Part shown: piece after piece, positions 35,126 through 43,424 of the stretch
How positions within the stretch are numbered: position 1 is the stretch's first letter
Layout of the letters: each line of letters opens with the position of its first letter
NCBI GenBank assembly: GCA_040385875.1
Contig: JAZKGO010000060.1
Location: forward strand, 1 to 59,965
Direction of reading: 5' to 3'
Origin: JANMZR01 sp040385875
Lineage (GTDB): Bacteria; Bacteroidota; Bacteroidia; Cytophagales; Spirosomataceae
Length of the DNA: 59,965 nucleotides
Notes under the pieces: generated by a model
The model's input: only the letters and a program-made list of their open reading frames with translations
The model's database searches: none
What the model was told of the DNA's origin: nothing
Program-made: the position numbers and the translations under genes

Positions 35126-36013
35126 ATGTATAATCAACCGATGTTGAAAGACGGTGCCATGAAAGGTAAAACCATCGTTATTACTGGTGGAGGCACCGGT
35201 TTAGGCAGATCTATGGGCAAATATTTTTTAGAACTAGGAGCCAATCTAGTGATTGCCAGTCGAAAAAAGGAGGTGCTCGACAAAGCTGCTGCCGAACTAG
35301 AAGCTGAAACTGGAGGCAAAGTATTAGCAGTAGCCTGTGATGCCAGAAACTATTTGGAGGTTGAAAATGTGTTGAAGGAGGCTATTTCGACTTTTGGAAG
35401 TGTAGATGGTTTATTGAATAATGCTGCAGGTAATTTCATTAGTCCTACAGAAAGGTTATCCCCCAAAGCATTTGATGTGGTCGTTGATATTGTGTTGAGA
35501 GGTTCCTACAATTTCACACTAGCATTTGGTAAGCATTGGATTGCCAATAAACAAAAAGGTACTATTTTAAATATCGTTACCACTTATGCTTGGACTGGCT
35601 CAGGATATGTGGTGCCTTCAGCGTGTGCTAAGGCCGGGGTTTTGGCTTTGACACGTTCACTGGCAGTGGAATGGGCTAAATATGGTATCCGATCAAATGC
35701 CATTGCACCAGGCCCATTTCCGACTGAGGGCGCATGGTCGAGGCTTTTTCCAGCTGAAGCGATGGGGAAGGAGCTAGCTGAAAAGTTTGATCCTGCCAAT
35801 AAAATTCCATTAAAAAGGGTGGGTGAGCACCAGGAGCTGGCCAATTTAGCTGCTTATTTAATGTCAGACTATTCCTCCTATGTCAATGGTGAAGTAGTGG
35901 TGATTGATGGGGGTGAGTGGCTCCAAGGAGCAGGCGAGTTTTCACAACTAGATGCTTTACCACAGCAATCATGGGATATGATTGAGCAGTTTGTTAGAGG
36001 TAAAAGGAAATAA
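35126..36013 (+). CDS. SDR oxidoreductase, 2,4-dienoyl-CoA reductase-like
   Basis: 295 residues. The dinucleotide motif is TGGGTGLGRS and the NAG-type motif is NNAAGNF. In place of the usual YxxxK the active-site region reads 'GYVVPSACAKAG', as in 2,4-dienoyl-CoA reductases, where Tyr and Lys are spaced differently. The final 'GEVVVIDGGEWL' is also typical. The family role is removal of conjugated double bonds during degradation of unsaturated fatty acids. Alternative starts at MLKDG and MKGKT downstream are possible. Single gene between two terminators. Confidence 0.85.
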   Translation: MYNQPMLKDGAMKGKTIVITGGGTGLGRSMGKYFLELGANLVIASRKKEVLDKAAAELEAETGGKVLAVACDARNYLEVENVLKEAISTFGSVDGLLNNAAGNFISPTERLSPKAFDVVVDIVLRGSYNFTLAFGKHWIANKQKGTILNIVTTYAWTGSGYVVPSACAKAGVLALTRSLAVEWAKYGIRSNAIAPGPFPTEGAWSRLFPAEAMGKELAEKFDPANKIPLKRVGEHQELANLAAYLMSDYSSYVNGEVVVIDGGEWLQGAGEFSQLDALPQQSWDMIEQFVRGKRK

Positions 36014-36031
36014 AGGCTCCATTCAAATAAA

Positions 36032-36069
36032 AAAGCCGATTAAGTACAAAACTGTATTTAATCGGCTTT
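36032..36069. terminator. Bidirectional terminator
   Basis: Perfect 12-bp inverted repeat AAAGCCGATTAA / TTAATCGGCTTT with a 14-nt loop between the SDR gene and the convergent barrel gene. Confidence 0.75.
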
Positions 36070-36087
36070 CTAATAATGTTATTGTTG

Positions 36088-37263
36088 TTATTTACCAATA
36101 GGGATCATAAGTCCTATCGTACCTGTGAGTATTCTGTTACGACCTGTTTGGCCTACATAACTAGGCTTTGTTGAGTAATAAACCATTGGATCGGCCAAAC
36201 CATAATTATATCTGCCTTCTATTTCAAGTTTAGGTCCACCTAGATTAATCTGAATTCCAGCTCCACCTTGAACCCCATAGTCAAATCTATTTGTGGTAGT
36301 TTCCTTTCCTTCTTCTGCTTTAAAATCAACTAGATACGAAATTTTCGTTTCATTTAATTTCAATAGTTTCTCACTTTTCAATAGATAGCCAACATAAGGG
36401 CCACCGTTCACAAAGAATTTAATTTGCTCACCACCTACAGTTGCTTTCAAAAGAATTGGAATATTAATGGCTTGATTCTTAAGTCTTTCAGTATCTATTC
36501 CATTGGTAAGGTCATAGCCCTGCTCTGAATAATTGATTTCTGGTTGGACAGAAATTATTTTGCTAAAAGCCAAATTAAAAAACACACCTGCATTAATACT
36601 TAGTCTATTGTTAACAGTGGCTGAAGGTATAACTGTAATTGAAGAAACGTTTTCAACACCCGCTCTATTTACACCCAATCTAACACCTAAATGGGAGGAT
36701 GAATTATTTACCTTTTCATTTTCTTTAAATATTTTGGTTGGTACTTGTTTAGTAGTTGTGGTACTACTGATTGCATTTGTTTGCGTACTTGTGGTATTCA
36801 CCGTGGTTTTTGTCACATTCTTTTCATCAGTAATTTTTATTTCATTTTTGGTTGAATGGTCAGTTGGATTGGAGAATATTGAACCATTGTCTTCCTTTTT
36901 AGTAGCAACAACCGCTTTAGCGGGCTCTGGCTTAGGTTTGGCGGCAATAACCTTGGCTTGACTTACAGGCTTTTTGGTAACTACCATGGTTTTCTGTTTC
37001 GTGATTGTTTTTTTTACAACAGGTTTAGGCGATGGTTTTACTGAACTTTTGGCTAAGGTATTAGCAGGTTGATTTCCTGGGTTCAAAACGACGTCAGTAA
37101 TGGTGGTTGTTGTGATAGTTTTAACAACTTTTCCAGTTTTTGGGTCTTTTGTAATTTTTGAACTCACTATTTTCTTTACTGGTTTTGGGCTAGTTCCACT
37201 CTGTGAAAAACCCATATTTGTCATTAAAAAAACGACAGCTAAAATGTTGTAAATCTGCTTCAT
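36088..37263 (-). CDS. Outer-membrane beta-barrel protein with Lys/Pro/Thr-rich linker (paralog 1)
   Basis: 391 residues. An N-terminal signal peptide (MKQIYNILAVVFLMTNMGFS) is followed by about 170 residues of low-complexity sequence rich in Lys, Pro, Thr and Val (KPVKKTITKQKTMVVTKKP-like), probably disordered. The last 190 residues are a small porin-like barrel (SSHLGVRLGVN, 'FSKIISVQPEINYSEQGYD', 'FFVNGGPYVGYLL', 'GGAGIQINLGGPKLEIEGRY') ending in a strand for outer-membrane insertion. It is paralogous to the next gene upstream on the minus strand. Function unknown. Confidence 0.8.
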   Translation of the reverse strand: MKQIYNILAVVFLMTNMGFSQSGTSPKPVKKIVSSKITKDPKTGKVVKTITTTTITDVVLNPGNQPANTLAKSSVKPSPKPVVKKTITKQKTMVVTKKPVSQAKVIAAKPKPEPAKAVVATKKEDNGSIFSNPTDHSTKNEIKITDEKNVTKTTVNTTSTQTNAISSTTTTKQVPTKIFKENEKVNNSSSHLGVRLGVNRAGVENVSSITVIPSATVNNRLSINAGVFFNLAFSKIISVQPEINYSEQGYDLTNGIDTERLKNQAINIPILLKATVGGEQIKFFVNGGPYVGYLLKSEKLLKLNETKISYLVDFKAEEGKETTTNRFDYGVQGGAGIQINLGGPKLEIEGRYNYGLADPMVYYSTKPSYVGQTGRNRILTGTIGLMIPIGK

Positions 37264-37410
37264 ACGAAAGTTTATTTATTTTAATTAATACCAAAAAAAT
37301 GTAATTACTATGGAAATAATTAATACCAAATTTCATGCCAAACAAACTTTTGGCTTTTTGGAAAACTGTTTAAAAAATGAAAGAAATAAACTTGATTTTG
37401 AAATGTGCAT

Positions 37411-37430
37411 AAAAAAGGGGCCTAAGCCCC
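37411..37430 (-). terminator. Terminator of barrel paralog 2
   Basis: Minus-strand stem GGGGC / GCCCC with a 4-nt loop, followed by six Ts, 27 nt past the stop of the upstream barrel gene. Confidence 0.7.
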
Positions 37431-37457
37431 TAATAATCAAAACGATATAAATAATAT

Positions 37458-38483
37458 TTACTTGCCACCCAACGGAAATAGAAGCCCTAGTGTACCAGTA
37501 ATTACACGAGTATGACCAAGATTACCCACTTCAGCGGGCTTTCCATCTTTATATAAAGTGGGATCAGCCATACCATATTGATATCGGCCTTCTAAGACCA
37601 ATAAGGGTCCACCAATATTGAATTGAAAGCCTGCACCTCCAATTGCCCCGAAATCAAATCGATTATCTTTTTCACCAGTTAAAGCATCATATTCGGTCAC
37701 AAAATCTTGTTTTCCATTTAGTTCAAATCCACTCCAGCTAATCTCAGCTGATTGATTAAGTTTATAACCAATATATGGGCCAGCATTTATGAAAAATTTT
37801 ACTTTAGGGCTTCCAAAGGCTAATTTTAGAAGCAAGGGTACATTTACGATGTCATATTTGCCAATAATTTTATCTGATCCATTTACTACTTTCAAACCCT
37901 GTTGAGAATACAATATTTCTGGTTGAATTGAAAACACTTTGCTAATCCCTAAATTGATTACAATTCCTCCCATATAACCAGGTAAGAATTTTTCTTCTGC
38001 TTCTGAAGGCCCTAACTCAGAATCCAATTGATCCAAAACATCTTGCGTTGTCGATAAATTATACCCACCTCTGATTCCAATATAGCTGCTAACCGCCTCG
38101 CTTGCATTTGAAGAGCTCTTTTTTGTTTTTTCTGGTTTGGAAACAGTTTTTACTGTTGTTGTTTTTTGTGTGGTAGTTGTTTTGGTTTCAGTTGCGCTAT
38201 AACTTTTTGGTCCTTCAATAATGGCGCCAGTTACCGGTGGGCCAGCAGGCTCTTTTATTACCTCAGCTGGTGGAGCAACAGTCTGTTGAATTTCAACTGG
38301 CTTGGCTACTGTAGGAGTGGTGGTAGTGGCAGGTTTTGTAGTTATAGTAGTTTTTGGAGCTACTTTAGCCGGTGCTTTTTTTACAGTTGTTGGTTTTTTG
38401 GTGGTGGTAGTTGTTTTAGTTTGAGCAATACCGCTAAAACTAAGTGTCAAAAAACAGATTGATAATAGAATTGATTTTTTCAT
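37458..38483 (-). CDS. Outer-membrane beta-barrel protein with Lys/Pro/Thr-rich linker (paralog 2)
   Basis: 341 residues. Signal peptide MKKSILLSICFLTLSFSGIAQ, a Thr/Lys/Pro/Val-rich segment (about 22-130, with runs such as TKTTTTTKKPTT and a stretch of Ala/Pro/Lys), then a barrel domain of about 200 residues: 'SYIGIRGGYNLSTTQD', 'SKVFSIQPEILYSQQGLK', 'KFFINAGPYIGYKLN', 'GGAGFQFNIGGPLLVLEGRY'. It has the same layout as paralog 1, which is about 200 nt downstream on the same strand, with a terminator in between. Function unknown. Confidence 0.8.
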   Translation of the reverse strand: MKKSILLSICFLTLSFSGIAQTKTTTTTKKPTTVKKAPAKVAPKTTITTKPATTTTPTVAKPVEIQQTVAPPAEVIKEPAGPPVTGAIIEGPKSYSATETKTTTTQKTTTVKTVSKPEKTKKSSSNASEAVSSYIGIRGGYNLSTTQDVLDQLDSELGPSEAEEKFLPGYMGGIVINLGISKVFSIQPEILYSQQGLKVVNGSDKIIGKYDIVNVPLLLKLAFGSPKVKFFINAGPYIGYKLNQSAEISWSGFELNGKQDFVTEYDALTGEKDNRFDFGAIGGAGFQFNIGGPLLVLEGRYQYGMADPTLYKDGKPAEVGNLGHTRVITGTLGLLFPLGGK

Positions 38484-38633
38484 GATTATTTATAACCTTT
38501 ATTTCCTAAGGTTTGGATTAAATGATTCGAAGGCGCAAAAATTTAAGCAAAAATTTACAATGTTAAATTTTGAATAATTTATTGGTACTTTCAAATAATT
38601 AGAGCTAAAATTATACCAGTATTTATTAATCGG

Positions 38634-39083
38634 TCAAATTTCGAAATCTTGAGGAGGGAAATCGGATAGATATTCAATTTTGTTTTTATTTTTCAAAGAG
38701 ATAAATACATGATCAATACCATTTGTAATCGCCAATAATTGAGCATTCAAAATTTTGTGATACTGTAAAATTTGGCTAATTACTTTGGCATTTAGCTTAA
38801 TCTCCGGGGCTTTACATTCAACAATAATTCTAAGCATTCCTTCATTGTCAAATACTTGAATATCAGTACGTTTCTGCCTTTTTCCATAAAGAATACCCGA
38901 TTCTAGTTTTATTAAATTTTTTGAATAGTTTCTATGATGGATTAAGAAATTTACAAAATGTTGCCTTACCCATTCTTCAGGCGAATTCATCACATATTTT
39001 TTACGAATCGTATCAAAAATGTACTGCTTTTCATTTAATATATTTAGTCTGAAATCAAAGGGGGGTAAATTGAGCGGTTGCAT
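38634..39083 (-). CDS. HsdR_N-type restriction-nuclease-like protein
   Basis: 149 residues resembling the N-terminal nuclease domain of type I restriction R subunits (HsdR_N), as a stand-alone protein: 'KYVMNSPEEWVRQHFVNFL', then the PD-(D/E)xK-like triad in KRQKRTDIQVF ... LRIIVECKAPE with the following helix 'ISQILQYHKILNAQLLAITN'. No helicase, HsdS or HsdM genes are near, so this is not a type I restriction system. Such short proteins occur widely in Bacteroidota with unknown function; nuclease activity is inferred from the motif only. Confidence 0.75.
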   Translation of the reverse strand: MQPLNLPPFDFRLNILNEKQYIFDTIRKKYVMNSPEEWVRQHFVNFLIHHRNYSKNLIKLESGILYGKRQKRTDIQVFDNEGMLRIIVECKAPEIKLNAKVISQILQYHKILNAQLLAITNGIDHVFISLKNKNKIEYLSDFPPQDFEI

Positions 39084-39123
39084 TAATTAATATATTATTT
39101 TACCGAAATTAACCCTTTTTGTA

Positions 39124-39151
39124 TTGATTTTATATTAAAAGGCTAATTTTG
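39124..39151 (+). promoter_or_regulatory. Bacteroidota-type promoter of the AMP nucleosidase gene
   Basis: TTG (39124-39126), 17 nt, then TAATTTTG (39144-39151), an exact TAnnTTTG match, 113 nt ahead of the ATG, giving a leader of about 105 nt. Confidence 0.4.
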
Positions 39152-39264
39152 TATTGAGTTTAAAATTGGCAATTAAAACAAGACGATTGATTATTTTTAA
39201 AATTATTAGAATAATTTAGCTCCAAAATAATCGATTAGAAATGCCCAGTAAATAATGATTAGAT

Positions 39265-40038
39265 ATGAAAACAAAAGTTGATATTGTAAATAATTGGCTT
39301 CCGAGATACACTGGGATGGATTTAAATGAGTTTGGTGAATACATTTTATTGACAAACTTTTCAAATTATATTGATATGTTCGCCAATAAATTTGGAGTGG
39401 AGGTGCTGGGTCGTGATAAGCCTATGCAGGTTGCCACCGCACAAAATATTTCAATTATCAATTTTGGGATGGGCTCGCCAATGGCGGCTACTGTGATGGA
39501 CTTGCTTACCGCTATTATGCCAAAGGCCGTTTTATTTTTGGGAAAATGTGGAGGCCTCAAAAGTAGCTCAAAATTGGGCGACTTGATTTTGCCCATTGCG
39601 GCAGTTCGTGGGGAAGGAACTTCTGATGAATACATGCCAAAGGAGGTGCCTGCTTTGCCTTCTTTTAGGCTTCAAAGAGCAGTTTCTTCCATGATCAAAA
39701 AACATGAATTGGACTATTGGACAGGCCTCGTATACACTACCAATAGGCGTGTATGGGAGCATGACGAAGATTTTAAAAACTATTTACACAAAATAAGGGC
39801 CATGGCCATTGACATGGAAACGGCCACCATTTTCACGGTTGGTTTTGTAAATAAGATACCTCATGGGGCTTTATTACTCGTTTCAGATAACCCCATGACA
39901 CCCGAAGGAGTAAAAACAGCAGCCTCTGACAAAAAAGTGACAACCCATTTCGTTGAAAATCATTTGCAAATTGGCATTGATTCATTGCTGGAACTAGCCA
40001 ACTCAGGGGAATCAGTGAAACATCTAAGGTTTGAATAA
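39265..40038 (+). CDS. amn: AMP nucleosidase
   Basis: 257-residue nucleoside phosphorylase-fold enzyme that splits AMP into adenine and ribose 5-phosphate. Signatures: 'ISIINFGMGSPMAATVMDLL', 'AVLFLGKCGGLKSS', 'GEGTSDEYMPKEVPALPSF' and 'MAIDMETATIF'. It lacks the N-terminal regulatory domain of the E. coli Amn and is the short form common in Bacteroidota. Role: adenylate balance and purine salvage. Single gene; convergent with OsmC. Confidence 0.88.
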   Translation: MKTKVDIVNNWLPRYTGMDLNEFGEYILLTNFSNYIDMFANKFGVEVLGRDKPMQVATAQNISIINFGMGSPMAATVMDLLTAIMPKAVLFLGKCGGLKSSSKLGDLILPIAAVRGEGTSDEYMPKEVPALPSFRLQRAVSSMIKKHELDYWTGLVYTTNRRVWEHDEDFKNYLHKIRAMAIDMETATIFTVGFVNKIPHGALLLVSDNPMTPEGVKTAASDKKVTTHFVENHLQIGIDSLLELANSGESVKHLRFE

Positions 40039-40063
40039 CCCCCTCTTGAGTGTAAAGAATCAA

Positions 40064-40477
40064 TTAAACCCAGCTGATTTTTACCACTTGCTCCAACTCT
40101 GGGCTTAAGCTTTGGGCAACAGGGCAGGTAGCGGCGATTCTTTCGTACTTTTCTTTTTGAGGCTGTTCCAGCTCAATATTTGTTTTCAATTCAATTTCTA
40201 TTTCAATTCTGGCGATTTTTCTGGGTCCTTCCTGGGTCATTATTTTGGTGCCAGTCAATGCTGAACCCGTAAAGTCAATCCCTTCTTTTTGACCAAAGAT
40301 AGACATTGTAGTAATGATACAAGTGCCTAAAGCAGTCGCTACCAAATCGGTCGGCGAAAAAGCCTCGCCTTTGCCCATATTATCAGTAGGGGCATCTGTT
40401 AGGATGATGATACCTGATTGTAAATGAGTGGATTCTGCTCTGAGGCCTCCAATATAGTTTGTTTTGTAAGTTGCCAT
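40064..40477 (-). CDS. OsmC family peroxiredoxin-like protein
   Basis: 137 residues of the OsmC/Ohr fold. The two redox cysteines are in ALGTCIITTM and AATCPVAQSL; 'GEAFSPTDLVATALGTC' is the family block. Known members reduce organic hydroperoxides. Cytoplasmic. Single gene 86 nt downstream of ctlX on the same strand. Confidence 0.9.
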   Translation of the reverse strand: MATYKTNYIGGLRAESTHLQSGIIILTDAPTDNMGKGEAFSPTDLVATALGTCIITTMSIFGQKEGIDFTGSALTGTKIMTQEGPRKIARIEIEIELKTNIELEQPQKEKYERIAATCPVAQSLSPELEQVVKISWV

Positions 40478-40563
40478 TTTAGTATGTAGATTTCGATTTT
40501 GATTAAAAATTTCTAGCTCAGATTGGGCTAAAGTTTTGTTTTTTTGATTATTTTTATTTCTTC

Positions 40564-41517
40564 CTAATTTTTCACTTCTAATAAAACTTCAGCCATCATG
40601 CATCTGGCACTTCCCCCTCCATTGCCTTCTATCATGCTCAAATCTGAATGTATAATTTTGCAGTATTTTTCAAAAATAGTAATTTGATTTTCCGAAAGTG
40701 ATTCGAATGCTGAATCGCTCATTACCAGATATTTAGTGTTGTCATTTCCTGTTAATTCGAGCATATTTCCCGCAAATTTATTCATTTGTGAAAACGAAAT
40801 CTCAATTAGTTTTTTATTTGTCATTTCGATTGTCTTTTTTACTAAATCTCTCTCATTTTTATCAGGAATTGCATCTAAACAAATCACCACAAAATCTGTT
40901 GCTACGCACATCAAAACATTGGTATGATAAATAGCCTTTCCTGCCGAATCCACCGCCTTAAAAACCACCATTTCATAACCCAATTGCTCCCCAAATTGAT
41001 TCAAAACTTCTGAATTTGTACGTGGAGAAAGGCAAGCATAGGCAATTTTATTAGTTCTATCTAGCACCATGGAACCGGTTCCTTCCAAATATTTTCCCTC
41101 TTTTTCGAAACTGGTTAAATCGATTTTTTGGTTGACAATGAATTGATTTTCAATTGTTTGTATAATATCCTCTCTTCTTTCAAGTCGCCTATTATGAGCC
41201 TCCATTGGATAGGTAACGATTGTGCCATTCTCATGAAAAGAAATCCAATTATTGGGAAAAATAGAATCTGGAGTGGCTGGTTCCAAAGTATCCTCAATTA
41301 TCAATACTTTAATGCCCTCATTTCGAAGTTTTTCCACAAATTCATCAAACTCCTTCACCGCTATTTTTTGTGCATTTTCTTTGTTTTTTATCCCGAATTC
41401 TTTGTCTTGAAAAGCGTTAGAATGGGCTGTTTCCTCATTAAATCCAAAGTTTACTGGCCTAATCATCAGTAAATTAGATATTGGATGTAAGATATTAGAT
41501 GGGGAGCTATTTGGCAT
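40564..41517 (-). CDS. ctlX: Citrulline-utilisation hydrolase CtlX
   Basis: 317 residues of the guanidino-group-modifying (arginine deiminase-like) fold. 'MIRPVNFGFNEETAHSNAFQ' at the N-terminus, 'EPATPDSIFPNNWISFH', 'LEGTGSMVLDR', 'IYHTNVLMCVATDF' (catalytic His) and 'GNGGGSARCMMAEV' with the catalytic Cys are typical of CtlX proteins. By family knowledge it hydrolyses citrulline to ornithine, CO2 and NH3. The gene starts 19 nt after an arginine deiminase-like gene on the same strand, so the two together would convert arginine to ornithine with release of two ammonia per citrulline route. An alternative start is MIRPVN (41466). Confidence 0.88.
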   Translation of the reverse strand: MPNSSPSNILHPISNLLMIRPVNFGFNEETAHSNAFQDKEFGIKNKENAQKIAVKEFDEFVEKLRNEGIKVLIIEDTLEPATPDSIFPNNWISFHENGTIVTYPMEAHNRRLERREDIIQTIENQFIVNQKIDLTSFEKEGKYLEGTGSMVLDRTNKIAYACLSPRTNSEVLNQFGEQLGYEMVVFKAVDSAGKAIYHTNVLMCVATDFVVICLDAIPDKNERDLVKKTIEMTNKKLIEISFSQMNKFAGNMLELTGNDNTKYLVMSDSAFESLSENQITIFEKYCKIIHSDLSMIEGNGGGSARCMMAEVLLEVKN

Positions 41518-41536
41518 TATATTAGTTCATTTTGGA

Positions 41537-42967
41537 TTAGAAAGATTCTCTTATCAGTGGCATACTCATACAATGGGAGCCACCTCTTGCTCTTGAAAGT
41601 TCAGCGGAGGGTAGCATGATAAATGTATCCGAAATAGTCTCAATATTTTTACTTCCATTTTCCAATTGTTCACAAAGCTCCGCAGCGGTTATGGCCTCAA
41701 AACCTTCTTTTTTGAATGCTTCGATTGTTTTGTCATTGCGGTCATAGCCAATTACAACACCCTCTTTGAGTGCCAAAAGATTGCACGAATCTGTCCATTG
41801 CTCACGGGCTCCATAGGGAAATTCGTTGTTGCCCGAATAGATAAACTTTACATCAAGTGGCTTACAATCAAGATCATACACTGATATTTCAGTGAGTAAA
41901 TCTTCTAAATTTTGAATTTTGCGAGGCTCTTGCTCCGTCCCTTTTCTAAACTGAACAATCTGTATTTTTTCAAATGGGCGGTCAGTTAATAATCCCGCTT
42001 TGATGAGTGCCTCATCCTCCAAATTGTTATTGTTTTTTCCTAAACTGGCCAACAAAACCCAAATATTTCTTTTTACTTGGGTGAAAATTGTGTCAATATG
42101 CATGTAGTCCCGCTTTCGAGGTATTTTTATGAGCGTGATTTTCTCCACTACTTTTTTCTCAAAGAGAATCTTAATCACTTGCTTAGCCGCATAAATAGAA
42201 GTGCGCTCAGAAATACCAATTAGTAAATGATTTTTGGCCACCATCATCACATCTCCACCCTCCAAAGTGCAAAGGTTTTCCTCGGCTTCTTCTTCTGGTA
42301 AAAGGAAAATGGTCTCATTGTCAGGTATTTCGATGATATTTTCTCTATTTTTTGCAAAAATAGGATGGCAATAAAATATATATTGAGCCAATAATGCCTC
42401 ACGTGAGCGGGCTTGCTTTTTAGGCCTGTTGAGTAATAAATAATTATTAATGGTAATGCCAATATCTCTTGTAAAAATAAAATTTGGAATAGGAGGAAAC
42501 AGCATTTCTCCAGTAGGTGTAGAGCCTGAAATCAATGTTTTTGCCAATTCAATTGGGTTTAAGGCACAAAGTTCGGCTTGCGTGGTAAACCATTCTTTTT
42601 CAATGGCACAGGCTGCGGCCACTATTTTTGTCTTAATTTCTTCATTTTCAAGTATCTCAGCCAACAGCTTTTGAAGTTCAACCACTTTATCCGAATTGAA
42701 ATAGGTTGCACTATCTGGTTTAAAAAAAGACCTTGTTGCATCCGAATCAATCGCACCTAATTTTCCTTTAATCTTTTGAGGATCAAGAAAGTACAATAAA
42801 ATTTTTATGTAAAAATCATATTCATCTTTACGCATTGTATCTAAATGCACAATGTCTTCAAATAGCCAATCTTGGGCTTTTGATGGTACCACTTTTCCTA
42901 AACCTGAGTCGGGGCTGTGAATTAAAAGTCTTTTTAATGTTCCTATTTCTGAATTGACGTTGAGCAT
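41537..42967 (-). CDS. Arginine deiminase family protein
   Basis: 476 residues; arginine + H2O to citrulline + NH3 by family. Motifs: 'GTLKRLLIHSPDSGLG', 'PNFIFTRDIGITIN', 'CTLEGGDVMMVAKN', 'MHIDTIFTQV' with the catalytic His, and 'ARGGSHCMSMPLIRE' with the catalytic Cys at the end. Longer than classic ArcA (about 410), with an insert in the N-terminal half. It is followed 19 nt later by ctlX, which supports arginine catabolism that bypasses carbamoyl phosphate; no ornithine carbamoyltransferase or carbamate kinase gene is present here. Confidence 0.88.
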   Translation of the reverse strand: MLNVNSEIGTLKRLLIHSPDSGLGKVVPSKAQDWLFEDIVHLDTMRKDEYDFYIKILLYFLDPQKIKGKLGAIDSDATRSFFKPDSATYFNSDKVVELQKLLAEILENEEIKTKIVAAACAIEKEWFTTQAELCALNPIELAKTLISGSTPTGEMLFPPIPNFIFTRDIGITINNYLLLNRPKKQARSREALLAQYIFYCHPIFAKNRENIIEIPDNETIFLLPEEEAEENLCTLEGGDVMMVAKNHLLIGISERTSIYAAKQVIKILFEKKVVEKITLIKIPRKRDYMHIDTIFTQVKRNIWVLLASLGKNNNNLEDEALIKAGLLTDRPFEKIQIVQFRKGTEQEPRKIQNLEDLLTEISVYDLDCKPLDVKFIYSGNNEFPYGAREQWTDSCNLLALKEGVVIGYDRNDKTIEAFKKEGFEAITAAELCEQLENGSKNIETISDTFIMLPSAELSRARGGSHCMSMPLIRESF

Positions 42968-43424
42968 CTAATTTGTTGATTTTTTATGCAAATAGGCATA
43001 TTTTTTTGTGAAAGTCAAGGCGAAAATTTATCAAAAACACAAAATGTGAGTTTAAGTAATTTAAAGTAGGATTTGAAATGGGAATAAAATTATTTTTCTT
43101 GAAATCATATTATTTTTGAAGTTCGGAAAAGGTTTAAATACCTTAATTCAGGTTTGAACTTTTAAATTACCCCATTAGTTAACATTTTGAGTTTTAATTG
43201 TATCCAAATCTGAAACTTTTTTGCGTAATCTAGAGTTGTTCTAAATAAGATATAGTTTTTTAAGAATTCTAATCGTAAATTTGCATTTAATTAAGATTAC
43301 CCCTTTTCACCTATTCCATTCACTCAAGATTTAATGTTGCTAGAACAGCTATTTTTAAAGCTTTTGGAATGAAATATAGATAGTGTGAGGAGTTTTAATT
43401 TTTCAAAAAAACTGTAATAAAAGA
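42968..43424. other. Long leader upstream of sufC
   Basis: 457 nt between the divergent deiminase and sufC. AT-rich; contains a -7-like TAAATTTG (43276-43283) and a 12-codon Leu-rich ORF (43334-43372, MLLEQLFLKLLE). No sufB sequence or remnant and no structured RNA was recognised. Confidence 0.6.
43276..43283 (+). promoter_or_regulatory. Possible -7 element of the suf operon
   Basis: TAAATTTG matches TAnnTTTG; the -33 TTG is missing. It would give a leader of about 135 nt ahead of sufC. Confidence 0.35.

Noticed and set aside
38634..39083. Type I restriction-modification system
   Set aside because: Only a stand-alone HsdR_N-like domain; no HsdM, HsdS or helicase genes in the neighbourhood.
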